Assembly: GCA_030698405.1 (NCBI GenBank)
Contig: JAUYMU010000089.1
Location: 1 to 38,043 of the forward strand
Source: Bacteroidota bacterium
Lineage (GTDB): Bacteria > Bacteroidota > Bacteroidia > Bacteroidales > Prolixibacteraceae
Direction: 5' to 3'
DNA length: 38,043 nucleotides
Shown here: positions 1-9,580 of the stretch, one piece after another
Layout of the letters: the number at the start of each line of letters is the position of its first letter
Numbering within the stretch: the stretch's first letter is position 1
The notes under the pieces: generated by a model
The model's database searches: none
Seen by the model: only the letters and a program-made list of their open reading frames with translations
Told to the model about the DNA's origin: nothing
Translations under genes and position numbers: made by a program

Positions 1-75
1 CAGATATTCAACCCCGGCGGGGTTGAACAACTTTCTAATCATCATTTTCTATAAATATCTGACCTCTCTGAGGTC
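1..75. repeat. Palindromic intergenic repeat with two GC-rich hairpins
   Basis: Two perfect hairpins lie in an AT-rich background. The first is TTCAACCCC-GGC-GGGGTTGAA at 7-27 and the second is GACCTC-TCT-GAGGTC at 61-75. An outer inverted pair, CAGATATT (1-8) and AATATCTG (54-61), encloses the first hairpin. The element lies just downstream of the PL22 gene stop and has no clean T-tract on the minus strand, so it looks more like a dispersed REP-type element than a terminator. I recall similar alternating hairpin elements between genes in Bacteroidota, but cannot verify that here. The element probably continues past the left edge. Confidence 0.6.
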
Positions 76-106
76 TTTCAATCTTCTTATAGTTTTTCAG
101 CAGCCC

Positions 107-1459
107 TTATTTTCTTTTCAACCACTCTTCAGGAACCGGAACAATACAGATATTCATTGATTTATTGTCTTCGGAAAGCATGGCCGATTGAATCTCGATC
201 CGGGTTCCATCAGGGCTAAACGTTGGATGAGGGTGATCGGCAGCGGTGGTTTTGTGGCCTGTTGTTAGCAAAATCATCTCGTTGGTTTTCCGATCAATCA
301 GGTACAGGTTACGGGCAAAATCATCTCCAACCACAAATCGTTTGTCTGCAGAACCGTTCACATGCCAGAAACCACTTCCAAAAGGAATTTGCCCGGCGAT
401 GGTCATTTCACGGGTATTGATATTGACAATTCCCAAACCGGTAGGTTTTTCGCGGGTACCACTCGGTCCCCATTCGCTTTCCTGACCGGGATTTGCGCCT
501 TTTACATCGGTTCCCGGTTTATCTTCGGTGGAAGTATTTGGAATTTTACGATGCCCCATGATGGCGAAAGCAACTTCATCGGGACTAATCACTGCTTCAT
601 GTGTCACCCATTCATAAGGAGCTTCAGGATAAAGTGGGCGTAAACCTGTGCCATCGGAGTTCACAATCCAGGTGCGTTGAGGCGATTTGCCTCCTGTTTC
701 CCAACAAAAAATGATTTGCCCCGGAACCCACGGATTGGTTTGGATATGCCCCACCTGAAATGGAACTGATACGACATATTTCGTTTTGCCTGTCCAGATG
801 TTCATACCGGCAATACCCGCCGGCCCAGCTCCCATTTTTCGTGGGCCAAAAGTTTCTTCAATTTTTGTTCCTTCCGGAAGGTGTTTCTGCGCCTCGGTTT
901 TTCCGACCCGGAACCAAGCCCAGTTTTCATCGCCATCGAGCGCCATGTCGCCACCTGCTTCAAGTTCAGGAGGAGTGGTTCCACAAACGCGCTGATAGGC
1001 TGATTCTGGCTTGAGTTTACCCGATTTGCTGTCGGCAAACAATTTAGCCAAATCGACCTCAACAATATCAAGTTGTTTCGATTCCGGATCAGTTTTGGGT
1101 TTCCGCATGAAATAAAGTTTCATGGATTTCCGCGCCACGTTCAGCATTCCGGTGTAGCCACCTTCTGTAACCTGAACAATCTCACCCGATTTTTCGTTGA
1201 CCGCCATCGCTTCATCTTTCACCCTATCTGACCGAAATATGAGCCATTCGCTATCGGATGTCCACTGGTTATGAGTCTGGTAGATTTTAGAATCTCCGGC
1301 AGGAGTGCTGGTTAAAAATGTCAGTTCAGTGCCAGTTACCGGGTCTTTCACCACTTTACGTTCAGAAGGAAATCTGCGGCCAATTTGAGCCTGAACCGGA
1401 AAATTTCCGATCAGTAAAATACTCTCCAGAACAAGGATAAAGAAGATTGAGGTTTTCAT
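107..1459 (-). CDS. Oligogalacturonate lyase, PL22 family, secreted
   Basis: This 450-residue protein matches the PL22 oligogalacturonide lyases, seven-bladed beta-propellers that split short galacturonides by beta-elimination to 4-deoxy-5-keto-uronate products. Residues 1-24 form a type I signal peptide ending in VQAQ, so the enzyme is periplasmic. Family landmarks are the N-terminal FPSERKVVKDPVTG segment, GHIQTNPW with His-238, THEAV with His-287, and HPHPTFSPDG with His-409 and His-411. The histidines correspond to the metal-binding cluster known in the family. The gene starts 8 bp after the GH105 stop, so the two are one transcript. Together they would finish pectic oligosaccharides imported by the SusC/SusD pair upstream. 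The family call is firm; the substrate length range is inferred from the family. Confidence 0.93.
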   Translation of the reverse strand: MKTSIFFILVLESILLIGNFPVQAQIGRRFPSERKVVKDPVTGTELTFLTSTPAGDSKIYQTHNQWTSDSEWLIFRSDRVKDEAMAVNEKSGEIVQVTEGGYTGMLNVARKSMKLYFMRKPKTDPESKQLDIVEVDLAKLFADSKSGKLKPESAYQRVCGTTPPELEAGGDMALDGDENWAWFRVGKTEAQKHLPEGTKIEETFGPRKMGAGPAGIAGMNIWTGKTKYVVSVPFQVGHIQTNPWVPGQIIFCWETGGKSPQRTWIVNSDGTGLRPLYPEAPYEWVTHEAVISPDEVAFAIMGHRKIPNTSTEDKPGTDVKGANPGQESEWGPSGTREKPTGLGIVNINTREMTIAGQIPFGSGFWHVNGSADKRFVVGDDFARNLYLIDRKTNEMILLTTGHKTTAADHPHPTFSPDGTRIEIQSAMLSEDNKSMNICIVPVPEEWLKRK

Positions 1460-1467
1460 ATACTATT

Positions 1468-2850
1468 TTATTTCGCATCAAAGATTGGCTCGCTTGATTT
1501 TACGTCTTTTGAATAGAACTGGATCGCGCTGTCGTTCATCTTTGGGAAATGATTTTTCAGCAATTCGATCATTTCAGCTCCGGCCAGCAAAACCGGGCCA
1601 TAGCTGTGTGCAGCAAATACGTTGATCGGCCTGTAATAATAGAAAGCAGGATCGAATCCCATTCCTGTTCCAACGCAGGTGCCTTCAACCTGTCCCTTTT
1701 CGTTTACCTGGGTAGCCACGGCATTCCATGCCAAACAAACCATCGGGCCATAAACCTTGTCATCAATGTAACCCCGATTGATGGCGCGGGCAATTGAGTA
1801 TGCATAAATGGCAGTTGCCGAAGTCTCGAGATAAGAATCATTTTTGTCGATTAACTGGTGCCAGAAACCTTTTGGCGACTGGTAATTGGCCAAACCGCGG
1901 ATGTGGCGTTTCAGCAAATCGAGCACCTGATCGCGACCGGCATAATCAGCGGGTAAAACATCTAGCAGCTCAACCATGGTCATTACTCCCCAGCCGTTGG
2001 CACGGGCCCAATGAAACTGCGGATGCTCCGGCATTTCCTGAATCCAGCCATGCATGTACAATCCATTGTCGTAATTAAACATGCGCTTCGAAAATTGCAG
2101 CACTTGCTTGATGGCATCGTCGTAATAGTTGGTTTGGCCGGTGTATTTACCCATTTGTGCCAATGCAGGAACGCTCATAAACAGGTCGTCGAGCCAAAGT
2201 GAATTGGGAAGTGGTCGATTGCGGGCCAGGGTTCCGTCGTCGAAACGCTGTTGCTTATTACTGATATAGTCAATAAAATTATCGATCATGGGGTTGAGGT
2301 CTGACTTGATTCCTGCCTGCTCAGCTTTAATCATGGCAGCACACATAGCTCCTGCATCATCGAGCGCATGTGGATGAATAACCGAAAACATGGCGTGGCG
2401 GGCTTTCGGAGTTTGTTGTTCCACCTTCAGGAATGAAGGACGGATATCGGCCAAAAACTTCAGGCGCTTGAAGGTGTAATCAGCATATTTCTGATCTCCG
2501 GTGGTTTGTGAAGCAAGCAACATTCCGGCATAAGTTACGCCCCATTCATAACTGATCAACCTGTAATCGCCTTGCTTGAATTTGGTTTGTGCGTTAACTT
2601 TGGTAAAGTCCGACAATTCGGTTCCTGAAGCATCGGTTAATTTGGCTGGGGTGGTCGCCTCAAGGTAGCTGTATACCCGGTCAAGTACTTTTGTAATTTC
2701 TTCTTTCGTTGGCACATTGTAGGGGGTGTCGTAATCGGGCTGTAGCAAATGTAAGGGCGCGGTCACATCGTTTAGTGGTTTGGCTGGTTTGGTTTGAGAA
2801 AATGCAATAAACGGAAGTAAAATCAGGACTGTAAGAATATTTTTGATCAT
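1468..2850 (-). CDS. GH105 unsaturated glucuronyl/rhamnogalacturonyl hydrolase
   Basis: This is an alpha/alpha-barrel hydrolase of the GH88/GH105 group, which removes the unsaturated 4-deoxy-uronate left at the non-reducing end by pectin lyases. I start it at the ATG at 2850 (MIKNILTVLILLPFIAFS), giving 460 residues with a clean signal peptide. The in-frame start at 2886 would put 12 polar residues ahead of that signal. Landmarks, numbered from the longer frame, are HPHALDDAG at 171-179 and WLDDLFMSVP at 231-240; an Asp in the latter fits the proposed general acid of the YteR type. It follows a terminator after susD, so it probably has its own promoter at 2851-2927, where a small ATTCTT-TG-AAGAAT palindrome is present. 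It is co-transcribed with the PL22 gene. Confidence 0.92.
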   Translation of the reverse strand: MIKNILTVLILLPFIAFSQTKPAKPLNDVTAPLHLLQPDYDTPYNVPTKEEITKVLDRVYSYLEATTPAKLTDASGTELSDFTKVNAQTKFKQGDYRLISYEWGVTYAGMLLASQTTGDQKYADYTFKRLKFLADIRPSFLKVEQQTPKARHAMFSVIHPHALDDAGAMCAAMIKAEQAGIKSDLNPMIDNFIDYISNKQQRFDDGTLARNRPLPNSLWLDDLFMSVPALAQMGKYTGQTNYYDDAIKQVLQFSKRMFNYDNGLYMHGWIQEMPEHPQFHWARANGWGVMTMVELLDVLPADYAGRDQVLDLLKRHIRGLANYQSPKGFWHQLIDKNDSYLETSATAIYAYSIARAINRGYIDDKVYGPMVCLAWNAVATQVNEKGQVEGTCVGTGMGFDPAFYYYRPINVFAAHSYGPVLLAGAEMIELLKNHFPKMNDSAIQFYSKDVKSSEPIFDAK

Positions 2851-2927
2851 TGTTATTGTGTTTTTTGTTGGGTTAAAAACTGACAAGCCTTAACCTAAAT
2901 GGTTTGATTCTTTGAAGAATAAATTTA

Positions 2928-2961
2928 CAAAAAAATATGGAGGCACATTGCGCCTCCATAT
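2928..2961 (-). terminator. Intrinsic terminator after the pectin-locus susD
   Basis: On the minus strand a perfect 10-bp stem (ATATGGAGGC with GCCTCCATAT) closes a 7-nt loop and is followed by seven Ts. It starts 24 bp after the susD stop. It separates the fecR-susC-susD message from the GH105-PL22 pair. Confidence 0.9.
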
Positions 2962-2984
2962 CCTATGCTTAATTGACTGGACGA

Positions 2985-4958
2985 TTAATATCCGGGGTTT
3001 TGCATGGCTGATTTCTCTTCAGAAGTCAGAGGACGTCCTTCTTTATAGATTCCATCCAGGAATGTTTGCGGAATTGGTCGTAAATTGTGGAAATCCTTAA
3101 TATTTGGAGCTGCTTGAGGATTATATGCTTTGGTTCTTGTCACCAGGGTTTTCGTCCGGCTTAGGTCTTCCCAACGAAGCCATTCACCACAAAGTTCCCT
3201 GGTACGTTCATTCAATATCAGGCATAACATTTTGTCATACTGGCTCGAGTACCCTAATTTGGTAATTACTGCTTCATCTTCTGCTGGTATGGCAGAAGTA
3301 CTTGCAATAGTCAAATCTGTAGCAGCTTTAGTTTCAGGAATGTTATTCGATTCATAATATGAATTTTCTGTCATAAATGAATTGTCTTTCAGTGGCTGAA
3401 CAAATGTTGAAGTAGGATAAGACGCAGCGCCATCGGTATAGTACGAGCGGTCTTCCCCATCTTTATAGGTGGCCCGATTACGAACTGCATTGATGTATGG
3501 CAATGCATCTGCATAAGAACCTGTACCCAAAGCTGCCAGGCGCGTTTTTGCTTCAGCGGCCATTAAATAAGTCTCGGCAGAACGTGCTAAAATTTCATCG
3601 CGCATACCTCTGTTGTCGTTAATAGCTGTTCTGGCTGATTCAAAATGTTTTGACAACGAAGGGAACCTTGGGTTTTTCAAGAGTCCAACACCATCAGCAG
3701 CATACGCTACATATACATGAGGGATCGTCTTATTTGTCTTACTGTATAAAATATCAGGAACATTATTATTTATTGTTTTGGCGAAACGATTATCGCCTTT
3801 TGAGTTGATTATATACAGAATACCCAGATCTACTCCCGCTGTATAGGTAATACCTCCAGAAACACCACCGGCATTTACCCTATGCTTTGTCCTGAATACT
3901 TTCCAGAAACGGGAGTCATTGATATGATTAAACACATCGTAGGTAAAATAAGTCGGAGCCAAACGGCTGTATGGGCGCATTCCCGTAAGGTCACGTTTCA
4001 TCATTGGCATGTCATCGTAACGGGCTGTAAAAAATATATGACTATTGTTATTGGTTTCAAGTACCGGATCACGGCTAAAGGAGGCCGATAAAATCAGTTC
4101 CGGCAGGAATTCATTTGGTCCATCGGGTTTGGTAAAATCCCAGAGTGCCTGATAATTGGCGGCGAGCGGATGACGTGCGATCACTTCGTCTGATAACGTC
4201 ACAACTTTTTGAAGATCAGCGCTCTTTGTGGTAGTATTCCACGAGTCATTAATTTCACTGGCGCGTGTCAAATGCGCTTTTGCCAGGAAATGGGCGGCCG
4301 CATCTTTCGTTATTTTGTTAGGACCTCCTGTATTTCCCAACAAGGTATAGGCCTGAGAAAAATCTTCGATCACCTGTTTCAGCACTTCTTCTGCTGTTGC
4401 CCTGGTAAACTCCAACTCAACTGTAGTACTTGGTTTTAATTTTAAAGGAACACCACCATATTGCCGTACCAATTTCAAATAGCTAAAGGCACGAAGAAAA
4501 TATCCTTCGCCCAGGGCAGTTTTTTTGATCGCATCGTTTGTAGAAACAATATTGGTTGCCGATTCGATTAACTGGTTGGCCAATCCAACACCAATATAGA
4601 CATTATCCCAGGGTTCCTGCGCTGTGGTCCTGATGGTTGTTATAATGGAATTAAACCGGGTGTCGTAATTATTCCATTGGCTATTGGTATCATCACCACC
4701 TACGTGAAACTCATCGGTACCATAATTGGTAGTCCCAAATTGGTATTCTGAAGCAAATGGAGATGCAAAAACCCGATAATAAGCGCCTACGGCTAATTGC
4801 TGAATACCTTCTTCTGAGTTGTAATATGTAAAGTCCCTTTCTGTTTCCAATACTTCATTCAGAAAGCTGTCATTATTACACGAAGTTGCACCAACTATGA
4901 ACGCAATTAGCATCAATAGCCGGGGATATATTTTTATATGCTTTTTCATAAATTTCAT
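2985..4958 (-). CDS. susD: SusD/RagB outer-membrane glycan-binding lipoprotein
   Basis: A 657-residue surface lipoprotein of the SusD/RagB family, the lid-like binding partner of SusC transporters. The lipobox ends at Cys-27 (IVGATSC), followed by NNDSFLNEVLETE, a typical SusD mature N terminus. The rest carries the usual TPR-like helical features, including the EGYFLRAFSYLKLVRQYGGVPL segment split by the family's substrate-binding loops, and a C-terminal LILNERTRELCGE motif. An alternative start at the ATG at 4949 would shorten the N terminus by three residues without harming the signal. It lies 20 bp after susC and ends at a strong terminator. The ligand is inferred to be a pectic oligosaccharide from the PL22 and GH105 genes downstream, not from the sequence itself. 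Confidence 0.95.
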   Translation of the reverse strand: MKFMKKHIKIYPRLLMLIAFIVGATSCNNDSFLNEVLETERDFTYYNSEEGIQQLAVGAYYRVFASPFASEYQFGTTNYGTDEFHVGGDDTNSQWNNYDTRFNSIITTIRTTAQEPWDNVYIGVGLANQLIESATNIVSTNDAIKKTALGEGYFLRAFSYLKLVRQYGGVPLKLKPSTTVELEFTRATAEEVLKQVIEDFSQAYTLLGNTGGPNKITKDAAAHFLAKAHLTRASEINDSWNTTTKSADLQKVVTLSDEVIARHPLAANYQALWDFTKPDGPNEFLPELILSASFSRDPVLETNNNSHIFFTARYDDMPMMKRDLTGMRPYSRLAPTYFTYDVFNHINDSRFWKVFRTKHRVNAGGVSGGITYTAGVDLGILYIINSKGDNRFAKTINNNVPDILYSKTNKTIPHVYVAYAADGVGLLKNPRFPSLSKHFESARTAINDNRGMRDEILARSAETYLMAAEAKTRLAALGTGSYADALPYINAVRNRATYKDGEDRSYYTDGAASYPTSTFVQPLKDNSFMTENSYYESNNIPETKAATDLTIASTSAIPAEDEAVITKLGYSSQYDKMLCLILNERTRELCGEWLRWEDLSRTKTLVTRTKAYNPQAAPNIKDFHNLRPIPQTFLDGIYKEGRPLTSEEKSAMQNPGY

Positions 4959-4978
4959 TTTTTTGAATTAAACATTGA

Positions 4979-7900
4979 TTAGAATTGTACATTAAGGCCC
5001 ATTACAAAACCTCTGTTCGAAGCGTGATAATTTACATCCAGATCAACCCAGGGCACATTGCTGAAAACAAAGCCGGGGTTTGATGCCTGAACATACAACC
5101 GTAATTTGGAAACCCCAAGTTTGCCGGTAATCTGGCCAGGCAAATTATATCCCAATGAAATATTTCGAATCTTTAAAAAAGAACCGTTTTCATAACCCAG
5201 CGATTGAAAATACTGATCACCATTTCCGGCAGAATATATTGGCTTTTGATAATCAGAGTTCGTGTTATTGGGGGTCCAATAATTAACGGCTCTTTGTTGA
5301 TATCGTCCAACCAGGCCTTCACCTCCGGCGTTATAGGTGTATCCCATACGGCCATATAAAAATACAGATAATTCAAAACCCTTGTAGTCAAAGGTATTTG
5401 TCAAGCCCACAATAAATTTAGGGATCGTGTTGCCAATGATTACACGGTCGTTGTTTGCATCAATTTTATAATCACCGTTTTGGTCTGCCGGTCTAACATT
5501 ACCTGCTGTAAAAGTGTGGCCATTGGCATTAAATTTTGCCATTTCTGCGGCATCCGATTCCTGCCAGATTCCGGCAGATGCATAGCCATAGATTACACTT
5601 TGCGACTGGCCGATAAACCAAAGATTATTAATATCGTCTTCTTTACCATTGGCCAAAGAAACAATTTCGTTGTTCTGGTATGAACCGTTAAATGTTGTTG
5701 ACCATTCAAAGTCTTTGGTTGTAAGGTTCACCGTATTTATGGTCAAATCAACACCGTTGGATTTAGTTTCCCCGATGTTGGCATAGGTGTCATTAAATCC
5801 GGTAACCGTAGGAATTGATTTTCTAAGTAATAAATCAGTCGTACTGGAAGCGTAAACATCAAGACTACCAAAAATTCTTGATTTTAAGATTGAAAAATCA
5901 AGACCAACATTGTATTGCGAGGTTCTTTCCCATCCCAACTCCTGATTTGCCATGGTTGAAACATTCATTTGACCGGGTGTAGATGTGGCGCCAAATGGAT
6001 AGAACATGGCATCCAATCTTCCTTTGGTAGAATAAGGATCAATAGCAGCATTACCGGTTACCCCAACACCAAGTCGTAATTTTAATTGGTTCACCCAACT
6101 TACATCGGCCATAAAGCCTTCCTGATCCATGCGCCAACCCAATGCAGCACTTGGGAAAAATGACCATTTATGATCGACTGCTAATTGGGATGCCCCATCA
6201 TAACGTCCTGAAACAGTTAACAGGTATTTATTGGTAAAGCTATAATTTAAGCGCGCCATATAGGATAATAAGGATTGTTTAATGAATCCGGACCTATAGC
6301 TTTGAAGTGAACTAACAGCGCCAAGCGCATTCCATTTTTGGCTTGAAAATGGAATATTATTCGCCGACATTAAACTTGATTCTGTTTCAAATTGTGTTTG
6401 ACTCTGTAATAATGTGAAACCAAAATCATGTTTTCCAACGGTTTTGTCATAGTACAACAGATTGTCGAGCGTATAAGACACGCGTTGTATTTTATCTAGA
6501 GAAGCAAAAGCAGAACCGCTTCTGATTACAGATTTGCCATCAACATAAATTCCATCGCGCCAGGTTTCGATATCCGGACCAAAATTGGTGCGGAATCTTA
6601 ATCCTTTTAGCACAGGAATAAGGGTTCCAAAATTCAGTTGGCCATAAAAACTACCAAAGGCACGTAGTGTAACACGTTGGTCCTGAGAATACTTTTCCTC
6701 ATCAATAATTGTCTTGATGGCAATGTCGCCACCCGGATAGTCTATACGGTTGCCATCAGCATCATACGGCAGTGCATACGTAAAAATACCATAAGCACTT
6801 TCGTACAAACCACTTCTGGAAGACACTGCAACGTTACCAGCAGTGGATTGGCCATATTCCTGTATGCTGTAAGAACTGTTCAGCTTTGCACCAAATGAGA
6901 ACCATTTAACAGGCGTAATATCTACACTTACATTCGCGCTGTAACGTTTCAGGCCTTGCCCTTTTACTACCCCTTTGCTATCCAAATATCCAAAAGAGCC
7001 GTATGCTTTCATTTTATCTGTTCCGCCACTTGCACTCAGCGTATTTTGTGTGGTTATACCCGTGCGGGTAACAAAATCGGTAAAATCGGTAGTTGTTAAT
7101 TTTGATCCGTCCCAGGTGCCGCCTGCCCAGCCTTTGCTTATATTGTTCGTGGCCGTGACATCACCAGTAAAAATTGCAGCATCATTTGCCTGTGTGGGCT
7201 GATCTCCTCTTGGGAAAGTGGAAGTATTTGAGTAATATTTTGCCCAACGACGGTAATCAACGTAATCGCCTGCACTAAACAAAGGCGAATATTCATGCAT
7301 ATTTTCTGAAGTCACTGAGGAATCAAAATTCAGGGTGAATTTCCCGGATTTTCCCGACTTCGTGGTAATAAGAACAACTCCGTTGGCACCTCGTGAACCA
7401 TAAATGGCTGTAGCCGATGCATCTTTTAAAATATCAATAGACTCAATGTCGTTTGGGTTTATGTTGTCAATTCCTCCCAGGGTCACCTTGTTTGACGAAA
7501 CGTTTGATGCATCAACAGTTCCGGTTACTAAGGGAATACCATCAACAACATAAAGCGGTGAGTTTGATGCAGTGAGCGAGCGTACTCCGCGAATGGTGAT
7601 ATTGCCAACCGCTCCCGGACGTTCATTCGAAGTTATATCAACCCCGGCTGCCCTACCCTGCATCGCTTCAACGGCATTCTTCACAGGGCGGGAATTAATT
7701 TGTTGCGAACTTACACTTGTAACAGCCCCGGTTACATCCGACTTCTTCTGAACACCGTAACCAATTGCAACTACTTCTTCAATTCCAATGGCATCTTCTG
7801 CCAATGAAACTTCAATAAAAGTTTTGCCGGAAACTGCGACCTCCTGCATTTTCATCCCAACAAACGAAAATTGCAAAGTTGCATTTTCCGGAACATTCGA

Positions 7901-8416
7901 TAATGAATAACCTCCATTGGCATTTGTAATAGTACCGTTGGTTGTTCCTTTCACCACAACTGAAACCCCGGGCAACACTTCGCCACCTGAGTCGGTTACT
8001 TTACCTGAAACGGATTTTTGTTGCTGAGAGTTGTTTTCAGTACCGCCATCTGTTCTTGGAACAATCATTATCAGTTTGTTTCTGACGGAGTAGGTCAGAT
8101 TCTCTGTTTTCAATACCTGATCGAGAACATCAAATATCAAGGCATTTTTGAATTCAGCAGTTACCTCTTTCGAATTTTGAATCATTTCATTTTTGTAAAA
8201 GATCGAGAATTCGGAGTTCGCTTCAATCTTACTGAACACGCTCTCAAGCGTTTCCCTTTCAAACTTCAGACTAAGCCTGGTTTGTTGTGAGTACGAACTG
8301 GCCGTGACTTGCATCAGTGCCAGAAAAAACAACAAGGTTGTTACTTTCATAATGTTAAGCATTTTTCTAAGCAAAGGACACCAGCGATGCCTTTGCTTCG
8401 GATCGTTTTTTTTCAT
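4979..8416 (-). CDS. susC: SusC/RagA TonB-dependent transporter with STN signalling domain
   Basis: This 1145-residue outer-membrane importer has, in order, a signal peptide near residues 20-44, an STN (secretin/TonB N-terminal) domain at about 48-118, a carboxypeptidase-regulatory-like domain at about 136-206, a TonB-box-like IEEVVAIGYG at 212-221, a plug domain and a beta-barrel ending in aromatic Phe. The STN domain is the part of FecA-type receptors that contacts a FecR anti-sigma factor, and a FecR gene lies directly upstream, so this transporter should signal its own occupancy to the sigma factor at 11206-11832. The Met at 8416 gives the MKKND start commonly seen in this subfamily, though inner Mets at residues 19 and 23 are also possible. 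It is paired with the SusD gene 20 bp downstream. Confidence 0.95.
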   Translation of the reverse strand: MKKNDPKQRHRWCPLLRKMLNIMKVTTLLFFLALMQVTASSYSQQTRLSLKFERETLESVFSKIEANSEFSIFYKNEMIQNSKEVTAEFKNALIFDVLDQVLKTENLTYSVRNKLIMIVPRTDGGTENNSQQQKSVSGKVTDSGGEVLPGVSVVVKGTTNGTITNANGGYSLSNVPENATLQFSFVGMKMQEVAVSGKTFIEVSLAEDAIGIEEVVAIGYGVQKKSDVTGAVTSVSSQQINSRPVKNAVEAMQGRAAGVDITSNERPGAVGNITIRGVRSLTASNSPLYVVDGIPLVTGTVDASNVSSNKVTLGGIDNINPNDIESIDILKDASATAIYGSRGANGVVLITTKSGKSGKFTLNFDSSVTSENMHEYSPLFSAGDYVDYRRWAKYYSNTSTFPRGDQPTQANDAAIFTGDVTATNNISKGWAGGTWDGSKLTTTDFTDFVTRTGITTQNTLSASGGTDKMKAYGSFGYLDSKGVVKGQGLKRYSANVSVDITPVKWFSFGAKLNSSYSIQEYGQSTAGNVAVSSRSGLYESAYGIFTYALPYDADGNRIDYPGGDIAIKTIIDEEKYSQDQRVTLRAFGSFYGQLNFGTLIPVLKGLRFRTNFGPDIETWRDGIYVDGKSVIRSGSAFASLDKIQRVSYTLDNLLYYDKTVGKHDFGFTLLQSQTQFETESSLMSANNIPFSSQKWNALGAVSSLQSYRSGFIKQSLLSYMARLNYSFTNKYLLTVSGRYDGASQLAVDHKWSFFPSAALGWRMDQEGFMADVSWVNQLKLRLGVGVTGNAAIDPYSTKGRLDAMFYPFGATSTPGQMNVSTMANQELGWERTSQYNVGLDFSILKSRIFGSLDVYASSTTDLLLRKSIPTVTGFNDTYANIGETKSNGVDLTINTVNLTTKDFEWSTTFNGSYQNNEIVSLANGKEDDINNLWFIGQSQSVIYGYASAGIWQESDAAEMAKFNANGHTFTAGNVRPADQNGDYKIDANNDRVIIGNTIPKFIVGLTNTFDYKGFELSVFLYGRMGYTYNAGGEGLVGRYQQRAVNYWTPNNTNSDYQKPIYSAGNGDQYFQSLGYENGSFLKIRNISLGYNLPGQITGKLGVSKLRLYVQASNPGFVFSNVPWVDLDVNYHASNRGFVMGLNVQF

Positions 8417-8459
8417 AGTTTTACTTCGATTTAAATGAGTATTTAATTCACATTACACC

Positions 8460-8499
8460 GACGTCAGAAGAGTTGCCGCTCATCTGGCGTCTTTTTTTT
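8460..8499 (+). terminator. Intrinsic terminator read on the plus strand, in the fecR-susC gap
   Basis: GACGTCAGA (8460-8468) pairs with TCTGGCGTC (8483-8491). An A/A mismatch follows and then an inner GAG/CTC stem with a 6-nt loop; eight Ts (8492-8499) follow on the plus strand. The only non-Watson-Crick pair in the outer stem is U-G in plus-strand RNA but C-A in minus-strand RNA. Both the T-tract and the wobble therefore say the plus strand is the transcribed one. No plus-strand protein gene precedes it. It may end an antisense RNA to susC, or it may simply act as a hairpin in the minus-strand operon. Confidence 0.6.
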
Positions 8500-9478
8500 A
8501 TTTCACAGTAATTGTAATTTTTCGTAATTCAGTTTTATCGTATTTAATAGGTGTATAAACCTTAATGGCATCCAGCACCTGCCAGATAGTTTCCTCATTT
8601 TTAAAGGTTCCAGTAAAATTGACTTCCCTTCCCGTTTGATTATCAAGTGTGATATCAACATCGTACCAGTTTTGCAATCGTTGCATCAGCTCCGATAAAG
8701 GTATGTTCTTGAAATTAAACTTATTATCGACCCATCCTGAGGCCTGTGCGGCATTCACTTCAACTATCTGATACTTCTGATCTTTTAATATCAGGGTCTG
8801 ACCGGGTTTCAATACCTGTTCACTTCCCACCATCTGAACATTTACTTTTCCGCTTAGCAGCGTGATTTCCTTCCGGCCAAACTCGTCGTAGGCCATTACA
8901 TTAAAAGTAGTGCCTAATACTTCCACAGAACATTCGTTGGTTTTTACCACGAATGGAGCTTGTTCATTGCGGGCAACTTTAAAAAATGCTTCGCCTTTTA
9001 ATTCAACCTGACGGTGGTTTGCCGAAAACGAGTTGTAAACCAATCTTGAATTGGCATTCAGCCATACTTCCGATCCATCGGGCAAAGTTACCATCGACTT
9101 TTCGCCGCGGGGTGTTTCAAAAATCAGTTGTTCCTGATTGAATTGTTTTCCAGAGAGGAAATAAGTTACAACACTTCCAAGCAACAATCCCACTAAAAGT
9201 ATAGCTGCAACGGATGCCACCTGAACCCAAATACGGCGTGTTACAGGCATTTTAACAATGGTAGGTTTTTGCTTGTTTATTTTGTATTCAAGTCGGGTCC
9301 AATTCTTCCTGCCTATCTCATCTAATTCAGGATTTTGGTTCCATTCCTGTTTTGCCTGTTCGAAGTACTGTCGGTTGTTTGGGTACTGAAGGTAACCGGT
9401 CAACAGTTCGTATTCATCGTCAGACAGTTGCCCCCGGAAGTATCGTTGTATTATATTTTGAAATTCAGAAGTATGCAT
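8498..9478 (-). CDS. FecR-type anti-sigma factor
   Basis: A 326-residue single-pass inner-membrane regulator. Residues 1-75 form the cytoplasmic sigma-binding part. A transmembrane helix spans about 83-107, followed by a periplasmic FecR domain (about 119-212, with TLPDGSEVWLNANS and FKVARNEQAPFVV) and a C-terminal DUF4974 domain (about 253-324) that receives the signal from the SusC STN domain. In this system the anti-sigma factor holds the ECF sigma factor until the transporter binds its ligand. It lies 81 bp upstream of susC. The cognate sigma gene should sit directly upstream, but here it is 1.7 kb away because a toxin-antitoxin pair lies between them. The 9479-9540 leader keeps a TGGGTA-N5-TACCCA inverted repeat (9514-9530) and no TAnnTTTG box, which would fit an ECF-dependent promoter (inference). 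Confidence 0.94.
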   Translation of the reverse strand: MHTSEFQNIIQRYFRGQLSDDEYELLTGYLQYPNNRQYFEQAKQEWNQNPELDEIGRKNWTRLEYKINKQKPTIVKMPVTRRIWVQVASVAAILLVGLLLGSVVTYFLSGKQFNQEQLIFETPRGEKSMVTLPDGSEVWLNANSRLVYNSFSANHRQVELKGEAFFKVARNEQAPFVVKTNECSVEVLGTTFNVMAYDEFGRKEITLLSGKVNVQMVGSEQVLKPGQTLILKDQKYQIVEVNAAQASGWVDNKFNFKNIPLSELMQRLQNWYDVDITLDNQTGREVNFTGTFKNEETIWQVLDAIKVYTPIKYDKTELRKITITVK

Positions 9479-9580
9479 GTATGTTTTTTAAGTCTTTGCA
9501 TATATAACTGAATTGGGTAGGATTTACCCATCATTGGATTGGAAATATTTTTCAGAAAAAGCAAAATTATTATTTGCAGA

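Noticed and set aside
9479-9580. Target-site duplication of the AbiE insertion
   Set aside because: I compared the edges at 9479-9580 with 11035-11205 and found no convincing matching direct repeat. The insertion mechanism stays open.
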